Shown here: positions 58,705 to 64,000 of the stretch, piece by piece
Layout of the letters: each line of letters opens with the position of its first letter
How positions within the stretch are numbered: position 1 is the first letter of the stretch
NCBI RefSeq assembly: GCF_004366075.1
Contig: NZ_SODU01000005.1
Coordinates: 124,001-188,000 of the forward strand
DNA from: Kribbella pratensis
Lineage (GTDB): Bacteria; Actinomycetota; Actinomycetes; Propionibacteriales; Kribbellaceae
Reading direction: 5' to 3'
DNA length: 64,000 nucleotides
Position numbers and translations under genes: made by a program
Notes under the pieces: model-generated
The model's input: only the letters and a program-made list of their open reading frames with translations
Databases searched by the model: none
What the model was told of the DNA's origin: nothing

Positions 58705-59462
58705 CCTGCCACCTCTACCAGTACGCCGCGTTGGGTCAGCATGGTTCGTTGGTCCTCGGGTGCGGAGTCGTCGGTGATGATCAGGTCGGGGCGATCCGCC
58801 GGGCAGACGTAGGCGAGGGCGGCGCGGTCCCACTTGGCGCCGTCGGCGAGCACGATGGTGCGGGTGGCAACGTTCATCGCCTCCTGCTTGACCTCGGCGT
58901 CGCCCAGGTCGAAGGCCGTCAGTCCCGCGTCGAGACTGAACGCGCAGGGGCTCAGTACGGCGGCGTCGAAGCGAAGTGCACGCAGCGAGGCAACGGTCAG
59001 CGGACCGACCAGCGACAGCTCCCCCTTGCGCGCCTCGCCGCCCGGCATCAGCAGCCGGATCCGCGGCGCGTCGGCGAGTTCGTGCGCGACGTGCAGCGAG
59101 AGCGGCATCACCGTCATCGTGCGGTCGCGCAGGAGCTTCGCGGTCTCGAGCGCCGTCGTACCGCTGTCGAGCACGATCGTCTCGCCGTCGCGAAGATGCT
59201 CGACGGCAGCGCGGGCGATCGCCTGCTTGGCGGCGACGGCGGCCTGGGCGCGCAACGAGTGCGGCGGCTCCAGGCCGGACGGCATCGAAGACACCGCGCC
59301 GCCGTGGACGCGCTTCAGCACGCCCTGCGCCGCCAAGAAGTCGAGGTCGCGGCGGACCGTCATGTCCGAGGCCGCGGTCGCCTCGACCAGCTCCTGGACC
59401 GACACTCGGTCAACGACTCGTAGTCGTTCTACGATCACTTGGTGCCGTTCCGCGCTTCTCAT
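58701..59462 (-). CDS. DeoR-family transcriptional regulator
   Basis: A 253-residue regulator. The HTH (about 3-58) has RHQVIVERLRVVDRVSVQELVEATAASDMTVRRDLDFL and the DeoR end motif LKRVHGGAV. The sugar-phosphate-sensing domain has VLDSGTTALETAKLL and FDLGDAEVKQEAM. It is expected to respond to a phosphorylated sugar and to control the downstream MFS gene, which it overlaps, and the divergent one. ATG 59462 is chosen over a longer frame whose extra residues cover the promoter. Confidence 0.9.
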   Translation of the reverse strand: MRSAERHQVIVERLRVVDRVSVQELVEATAASDMTVRRDLDFLAAQGVLKRVHGGAVSSMPSGLEPPHSLRAQAAVAAKQAIARAAVEHLRDGETIVLDSGTTALETAKLLRDRTMTVMPLSLHVAHELADAPRIRLLMPGGEARKGELSLVGPLTVASLRALRFDAAVLSPCAFSLDAGLTAFDLGDAEVKQEAMNVATRTIVLADGAKWDRAALAYVCPADRPDLIITDDSAPEDQRTMLTQRGVLVEVAG

Positions 59463-59492
59463 GCGCAAAAAACTACCATCCGCCTGATCGTT

Positions 59493-59511
59493 CAAACAGA
59501 TAGTGTGTTTG
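59493..59511. promoter_or_regulatory. Candidate DeoR operator
   Basis: CAAACA-N7-TGTTTG is a perfect 6-bp inverted repeat in the 52-bp gap between the DeoR and MFS2 starts, ending 3 nt before the MFS2 GTG. Binding there could block both divergent promoters. Confidence 0.5.
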
Positions 59512-59514
59512 CTT

Positions 59515-60693
59515 GTGACTGAAGACACCACGCTCGTCAAGCGATCGCGGTACGCCGTGGCCGCCGTCTTCTGCGTGCACGGATCGGTGACCGGGTCGTT
59601 CGCGACCCGGGTGCCCTGGATCCAGGACCATGCAGGGGTGTCCGCGGGCCAGCTCGGCCTGGCGCTCGCGTTCCCGGCGCTCGGAGCGGCATTGATGATG
59701 CCGCTCGCCGCCCGGGTCAGTCACCGGTTCGGGACCCGCACCGCACTGCGCGGGCTGCTCGCGCTCTGGACGCTCTCCCTGATCCTGCCGTCGTTCGCTC
59801 CCGGCCTGCTGACGTTGTGCGCCGCGCTGCTGATCTACGGCGGTACGGCGGGGATGGCCGACGTCGCGATGAACGCGCTCGGCGTCGAGGTCGAGCATCG
59901 GCTGAAGAAGTCGATCATGTCCGGGTTGCACGGCCTGTGGAGTGTGGGCGCGCTGCTCGGATCCGCGGTCGGGACGGTCGCGGCGCATGCGGACCTCAGT
60001 GCGCAGATCCATCACACGATCGCTGCCGTCGTACTGACCGTCGTCGGCGCGGTGGTGTGTCAGTTCGTGCTGAACATCCATCCCGAGGACGACGAGGAGC
60101 CTCCCGCACGGTTCGCGCTGCCGCCGAAGTCGGCGTTGCTGATCGGGGCGGTCGGGTTCTGTGCGGTGTTCGCGGAGGGCGCGAGCCTGGACTGGTCGGC
60201 CGTGTACCTGCGCGACATCCTGGACAGCTCGGCCGGTGTCGCGGCCGGCGCGACGACCGGGTTCGCGTTGACGATGGCGATCGCCCGGATCACCGGCGAT
60301 GCGGTCGTCGACCGGTTCGGCGCCGTACGCACAGTGCGCTGGAGCGGCGTGATCGCGACCCTCGGTGGCCTGCTGGTCGTCCTCGCACCGAACGCGATCC
60401 TCGCGATGGTCGGCTTCGGCCTGATCGGCATCGGCATCGCGGTCGCCGTACCGCTCGCCTTCGCCGCCGCCGGCCGCACCGGCCCCAACCCGAGCCAGGC
60501 CATCGCCGGCGTCGCCACCATCACCTACGCCTCCGGCCTGGTAGCGCCGTCGATCATCGGCGGCATAGCCCAGGCCAGCAACCTGACCATGTCCTTCATC
60601 GTCGTCACCGCCCTCGCCGCCGGCCTGGCTGTCTTCGCCCGGGTCCTCGCACCCACCCAGCGGACAGCACCCGGCGACGTCCTCCCGCGGTGA
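59515..60693 (+). CDS. YbjJ-like MFS transporter 2
   Basis: A 392-residue, 12-helix transporter related to the one at 57538-58704. AVAAVFCVHGSVTGSFATRVPWI, GTAGMADVAMNALGVEVEH, MSGLHGLWSVGALLGS and AEGASLDWSAVYLRDILDSS give the same motif order. GTG 59515 (MTEDTTLVKRS) is preferred; a GTG 12 bp upstream lies inside the operator. It shares the divergent promoter with the DeoR regulator. Having both paralogues under one regulator suggests import and export, or two related substrates. Confidence 0.85.
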   Translation: MTEDTTLVKRSRYAVAAVFCVHGSVTGSFATRVPWIQDHAGVSAGQLGLALAFPALGAALMMPLAARVSHRFGTRTALRGLLALWTLSLILPSFAPGLLTLCAALLIYGGTAGMADVAMNALGVEVEHRLKKSIMSGLHGLWSVGALLGSAVGTVAAHADLSAQIHHTIAAVVLTVVGAVVCQFVLNIHPEDDEEPPARFALPPKSALLIGAVGFCAVFAEGASLDWSAVYLRDILDSSAGVAAGATTGFALTMAIARITGDAVVDRFGAVRTVRWSGVIATLGGLLVVLAPNAILAMVGFGLIGIGIAVAVPLAFAAAGRTGPNPSQAIAGVATITYASGLVAPSIIGGIAQASNLTMSFIVVTALAAGLAVFARVLAPTQRTAPGDVLPR

Positions 60694-60706
60694 TACGAAT
60701 CATCAG

Positions 60707-61255
60707 GTGACGACTTTTCGAGTAGCTGGACCAGATGACGCGGCGGCGGTTGCGGAGTTGCACGGTGACAGTTGGCGGCGGCATTACCGGGGTGCTTACG
60801 CGGATGAGTTCCTCGACGACGAGTCGCCCGAATATCTCGGAACTATGTGGGCCGAGCGGCTCGCGGCGCGTGACGGTACGTGGACGACGGTGGCGGAGTA
60901 CGACGGGCAACTGATCGGGCTCTCGCACGTGGTGTACGACGCGGATCCGAAGTTCGGCGCACTCGTCGACAATCTGCACGTCCGGGCACCGCGCAAGCGG
61001 CAAGGGATTGGCACGCGGCTGCTCGCACTCACAGCCGAGACGGTGCGGGACACCGGGATCTATCTGTGGGTGCTCGAGCAGAACACCGCCGCGCAAGGCT
61101 TCTACGCAGCGCGCGGTGGTATCCGGGGCGAGCGCAAGGAGGTCCCACCGCCGGGTGGTGAGCCGCGTCGCCTCAACGGCCGGCCCGCCTGCTTCCGGTA
61201 CTACTGGCCGGATCCCGCCACCTTGACGGACTCGATCAGCGCGTACGACGCCTGA
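60707..61255 (+). CDS. GNAT-family N-acetyltransferase
   Basis: A 182-residue acetyltransferase. TFRVAGPDDAAAVAELHGDSWRRHYRG at the N-terminus and KFGALVDNLHVRAPRKRQGIGTRLLALTAETV (motif A with RQGIGT pyrophosphate loop) are clear. TGIYLWVLEQNTAAQGFYAARGG is motif B. The substrate is unknown; the length and WRRHYRG start resemble amine or peptide acetyltransferases. It follows MFS2 by 13 bp. It overlaps the converging FadR-type gene by 55 bp. Confidence 0.85.
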   Translation: MTTFRVAGPDDAAAVAELHGDSWRRHYRGAYADEFLDDESPEYLGTMWAERLAARDGTWTTVAEYDGQLIGLSHVVYDADPKFGALVDNLHVRAPRKRQGIGTRLLALTAETVRDTGIYLWVLEQNTAAQGFYAARGGIRGERKEVPPPGGEPRRLNGRPACFRYYWPDPATLTDSISAYDA

Positions 61256-61896
61256 CTCGCCGCCTCGGGATCACCGGCCCGGATCGCCTCCAGTACGTCG
61301 ACGTGCGCGTCGAGGATCCGGTGGTCCTCGGGGATCGTCGCGGTTTCCCGGATCGACTCGGCGAGGACCTCGGCGAGGGCGTCGTACAACCGCAGCAACA
61401 ACGGGTTCCCGCTCACGACGACGACGCCGCGGTGGAAGTCCGCGTCGACCGCCACGAACGCGTCCAGGTCCCCCGCCGCCAGGGCGGCGGCGCGAGCCTC
61501 CAGCGCATCGGACAGCGGCCTCAGGTTCGCCGGATCCGCGTGCTGAGCGGCCAACCGAGCCGCGGCCGCCTCGATGCCGGCGCGGGCGTCGAGCACATGC
61601 GTGAGCGACGCTGAGAGCTCGTCCCGGGCCAGTACGCCGCTGATCTCGTTGGTCGCCCGCACGTACGTGCCGTCGCCCACGCGCGGCTCCAGCAGACCGG
61701 TCAGGCTCAGCGAACGCAACGCCTCCCGCACCGTGCCACGACTCACCCCGAGCTCGCTTGCGAGCTGGTTCTCCCCGGGGATCCGCGACCCGCGCGGCCA
61801 CGCCCCGGACTCGATCTGCGCCCGGAACCGCTCCGAGACCTGCAGCACGAGCGGCACCTGCCGCACCGGCCCTTCGAGTGACCCCTTCAACGACAT
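61201..61896 (-). CDS. FadR-type (GntR/FCD) transcriptional regulator
   Basis: A 231-residue regulator. The winged HTH (about 20-85) contains RFRAQIESGAWPRGSRIPGENQLASELGVSRGTVREALRSL. The all-helical FCD domain (about 100-225) carries the metal/ligand residues in AVDADFHRGVVV, EDHRILDAHVDVLEAI. Such proteins sense carboxylates or sugar acids. It is divergent from a CynX-like MFS gene with a matching dyad between them, so that gene is the probable target. Confidence 0.88.
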   Translation of the reverse strand: MSLKGSLEGPVRQVPLVLQVSERFRAQIESGAWPRGSRIPGENQLASELGVSRGTVREALRSLSLTGLLEPRVGDGTYVRATNEISGVLARDELSASLTHVLDARAGIEAAAARLAAQHADPANLRPLSDALEARAAALAAGDLDAFVAVDADFHRGVVVVSGNPLLLRLYDALAEVLAESIRETATIPEDHRILDAHVDVLEAIRAGDPEAASQASYALIESVKVAGSGQ

Positions 61897-61925
61897 CACC
61901 TCTTCACGCGTAGCGTACTGTGTAA

Positions 61926-61936
61926 ATGTAGGACAT
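61926..61936. promoter_or_regulatory. Candidate FadR-type operator
   Basis: ATGTAGGACAT fits the TxGTxxxACxA-like consensus of FadR-subfamily GntR regulators (TGT-N3-ACA core). It lies 30 bp from the regulator ATG and 24 bp before the MFS GTG, so it can serve both divergent genes. Confidence 0.5.
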
Positions 61937-61959
61937 CTGCACAGAGAGAGAGGCGTGTT

Positions 61960-63147
61960 GTGGCGGTAGTGTCCGAACCAATGGCTCGAGAGCGGTCGGC
62001 GCTGATCACCGCGACCGCCTTCGTGGTCGCGCTGAGCCTGCGCCCGGCACTGACCGCGGTCGGTCCGGTGCTGCCGCGGATCGGGCTCGATCTGCACCTC
62101 GGTGAGGCCGCGCAGGGTCTGCTGGGCACGCTGCCGCTGCTCGCGTTCGCGGTCGCCTCTCCCCTGGTCCACCTCGCGTCGCGGCGGTTCGGGATGGAGC
62201 GGGCGGTGTTCGTCTCACTCCTGGTGCTCGCGGCGAGCAGCGCGCTCCGCCCGTACACGGGCCAGGCCGGTCTGTGGATCGGTACGGCGGTGGTCGGCGG
62301 CGCGATCGCGGTCGGCAACGTGCTGGTGCCGGTCATCATCAAACGCGACTACGCCGCACACGTTTCCCGTGCGACCGGCATCTACACCGCATTCATCACC
62401 GGCGGCGCCGCGATCGCCTCGATCCTCGCCGTACCGATCGCCGACGCGGTCGACTGGCGGCTGTCACTCGCCGTCTGGGGCGGGCTCGCCGTACTGGTCG
62501 CAGTGATCTGGTTGCCGCGGACGTTGTCGCCGGAGCCGATGCCGTCGGCAACAACGGACGACGGCGCTCCGCCGGTGAGCGTCTGGCGGCAGCCGATGGC
62601 CTGGCTGGTAACCGGGTTCATGGGCCTGCAGTCCACGAGTTTCTACCTGTTCGTGAACTGGCTTCCCACCATCGAGATCGCGACCGGCGGCGTCTCGGAG
62701 CGGTCCACCGGAGTGCATCTGTTCGTCTTCCAGGTGTTCGGCCTGATCGGCGGGCTGAGCATCCCGTTGCTGCTCAAGCACCCGACCAACCAGCGGGCCG
62801 GGTTGATGACCGCGAGCGCGCCGATTCTGCTAGCACTGCTAGGTCTGCTGCTGGCGCCGCACCTGGCGATCGTCTGGGCGGTCGTCGGTGGGCTGGGCCA
62901 GGGCGCCGGACTGGTCGCCGCGCTGTCGTTGATCAGCCTCCGCGGCCGCGGCCACCACGAGACCACACAGCTGTCCGGGATGGCGCAGGCAGTCGGGTAC
63001 ACGCTCGCCGCTGCCGGTCCGGTCGTCGCGGGCTACTTGACCCAGGTGACCGGCGGCTGGACCACGACGCTGACCGTGTTCGCGACCCTGGCCGCCGTAC
63101 AAGTCACGCTCGGCTTCGTGGTCGGCCGCGACTCTCGCCCTGTTTGA
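61960..63147 (+). CDS. CynX/NimT-type MFS transporter
   Basis: A 395-residue, 12-helix transporter. SALITATAFVVALSLRPALTAVGPVLPRI at the N-terminus is the CynX/NimT family mark (LRP-A-T-VGP). Further helices include ITGGAAIASILAVPIADAV and QSTSFYLFVNWLPTIEIATGG. Family members export 2-nitroimidazole or transport cyanate-like and other small organic solutes. GTG 61960 follows the purine-rich AGAGAGAGG site; ATG 61981 is an alternative. It ends at a strong bidirectional terminator. Confidence 0.85.
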   Translation: MAVVSEPMARERSALITATAFVVALSLRPALTAVGPVLPRIGLDLHLGEAAQGLLGTLPLLAFAVASPLVHLASRRFGMERAVFVSLLVLAASSALRPYTGQAGLWIGTAVVGGAIAVGNVLVPVIIKRDYAAHVSRATGIYTAFITGGAAIASILAVPIADAVDWRLSLAVWGGLAVLVAVIWLPRTLSPEPMPSATTDDGAPPVSVWRQPMAWLVTGFMGLQSTSFYLFVNWLPTIEIATGGVSERSTGVHLFVFQVFGLIGGLSIPLLLKHPTNQRAGLMTASAPILLALLGLLLAPHLAIVWAVVGGLGQGAGLVAALSLISLRGRGHHETTQLSGMAQAVGYTLAAAGPVVAGYLTQVTGGWTTTLTVFATLAAVQVTLGFVVGRDSRPV

Positions 63148-63150
63148 GCG

Positions 63151-63198
63151 ACTTGGGGAGGGTTTTGGCCCGTTTCGGGTAGAAAACCCTCCCCAAGT
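63151..63198. terminator. Perfect 16-bp bidirectional terminator
   Basis: ACTTGGGGAGGGTTTT (63151-63166) pairs exactly with 63183-63198 across a 16-nt loop that has its own small CCCG/CGGG pairing. Each strand ends with a short T-run within the stem. It lies between the converging MFS and isomerase genes and probably ends both transcripts. Confidence 0.8.
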
Positions 63199-63202
63199 TC
63201 GG

Positions 63203-64000
63203 CTACTTGTCGGTGGCGAAGGCGGCGTCGAAGGCGGCTTCGGGCTTGTCGAAGGCGAGTGCACGGATGACGTTGACCGCCTCCGCCGCGCCGACCTTGC
63301 GCTCCATACCGGCGTCCTCCCACTCGACCGAGATCGGGCCGTCGTAGCCGATCGAGTTCAGCACCCGGAAGCAGTCCTCCCACTGCACGTCTCCGTGGCC
63401 GGTGGAGTAGAAGTCCCAGCCGCGGCGCGGGTCGCCCCACGGCAGGTGCGAGCCGAGCCGGCCGTTGCGTCCGCCGCCGACCCGCATCCGGGTGTCCTTG
63501 CAGTCCACGTGGTAGATCCGGTCCTTGAAGTCCCAGAGGAACGCGACCGGGTCGATGTCCTGCCACACCATGTGCGACGGGTCCCAGTTCAGGCCGAACG
63601 CCTCGCGGTGGCCGATCGCCTCGAGGGTGAGCGTGGTGGTCCAGTAGTCGTACGCGATCTCCGACGGGTGCACCTCGTGCGCGAACCGCACGCCCTCCTC
63701 GTCGAACACGTCGAGAATCGGGTTCCAGCGGTCGGCGAAGTCCTTGTACCCGGCCTCGATGCGCTCCGCCGGCACCGGTGGGAACATCGCGACGTACTGC
63801 CAGATCGAGGAGCCGGTGAAGCCGATGACGGTGTTCACGCCCAGCTTCTTGGCCGCGCGGGCGGTGTTCTTCAGGTCCTCCGCGGCGCGCTGCCGGACAC
63901 CTTCGGCGTCGCCGTCGCCCCAGATCCGGGACGGCACGATCGCCTGGTGCCGGAAGTCGATCGGGTTGTCGCAGACCGCCTGCCCCACCAGGTGGTTGGA
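63203..64000 (-). CDS. Sugar phosphate isomerase/epimerase-like TIM-barrel protein (5' part missing)
   Basis: The visible 265 residues are the C-terminal part of a xylose-isomerase-like (AP_endonuc_2) protein; the frame is open to the right edge, so the start is outside. NTVIGFTGSSIWQYVAMFPPVP, FAHEVHPSEIAYDYWTT (metal Glu/His), FGLNWDPSHMVWQDIDP (Asp/His), IYHVDCKDTRM and SVEWEDAGMER (final metal Glu) show an intact metal site. The family acts on inositols, ketoses or sugar acids. An in-frame GTG at 63988 is internal and not the start. Confidence 0.85.
   Translation of the reverse strand, partial: SNHLVGQAVCDNPIDFRHQAIVPSRIWGDGDAEGVRQRAAEDLKNTARAAKKLGVNTVIGFTGSSIWQYVAMFPPVPAERIEAGYKDFADRWNPILDVFDEEGVRFAHEVHPSEIAYDYWTTTLTLEAIGHREAFGLNWDPSHMVWQDIDPVAFLWDFKDRIYHVDCKDTRMRVGGGRNGRLGSHLPWGDPRRGWDFYSTGHGDVQWEDCFRVLNSIGYDGPISVEWEDAGMERKVGAAEAVNVIRALAFDKPEAAFDAAFATDK

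Overview
The window is high-GC, gene-dense actinobacterial chromosome. Many GTG/TTG starts, many 4-bp ATGA overlaps, a zinc-type L28/L32 pair, ECF sigma/anti-sigma sets and Tat/lipoprotein leaders fit a member of the Propionibacteriales, most like Kribbella. The genus is inferred from gene content and codon habits; no search was run. No tRNA, rRNA, CRISPR array, transposase or integrase was seen. || Layout. 1-5.6 kb: a SigE-family sigma factor with a membrane partner, a thioredoxin-reductase-like flavoprotein, a cupin regulator with L-asparaginase, and a first ECF42 sigma factor/YciI module. 5.7-6.9 kb: ftsY. 6.9-17.5 kb: cydABDC beside a BlaI/M56 regulatory pair with two operators between them, then a DHFR-like protein, a 31-residue membrane peptide, a threonine-aldolase-like enzyme, an ECF sigma/RskA-type anti-sigma pair and an NTF2-like protein. 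17.5-29.3 kb: the housekeeping block smc, a coiled-coil small protein, mutM, rnc, rpmF, DUF177, coaD, rsmD, recG and a DAK2/FakA-like gene, all on the minus strand. 29.4-30.9 kb: an FtsJ-like methyltransferase facing rpmB. 30.9-44.8 kb: a carbohydrate block with a Gfo/Idh-aldo/keto-reductase fusion, an ABC sugar importer, a GxGYxYP protein, a CHAP endolysin-like protein, an SMP-30 lactonase, an MFS transporter, HAD phosphatases, a ROK regulator and a DinB protein. 44.8-47.6 kb: thiD, thiL, a one-domain Lrp protein and a DUF3515 lipoprotein. 47.7-53.3 kb: a lipobox class F sortase coupled to an ice-binding-like surface protein with 18 TTPP repeats, a second ECF42/YciI module and a carboxylesterase. 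53.3-54.4 kb: ddl. 54.5-64 kb: P450/TetR, a Cys/Met-type PLP enzyme, two YbjJ-like MFS proteins around a DeoR regulator, GNAT, a FadR-type regulator with a CynX-like MFS, and a truncated sugar isomerase/epimerase. || How it fits together. The usual actinobacterial order ddl-DUF3515-lrp-thiL-thiD-rpmB-DAK2-recG-rsmD-coaD-DUF177-rpmF-rnc-mutM-smc-ftsY can still be read through the window, but three accessory blocks interrupt it: between ftsY and smc, between rpmB and thiD, and between DUF3515 and ddl. Two related palindromic elements of 160 and 165 bp bracket the middle block. They have different but perfectly self-complementary 25-bp arms and a shared internal skeleton, and are the least explained structure here. 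A third long hairpin covers the rsmD start. Other leads are the BlaI operators at the cyd operon, the sortase/ice-binding pair and the duplicated ECF42 modules.
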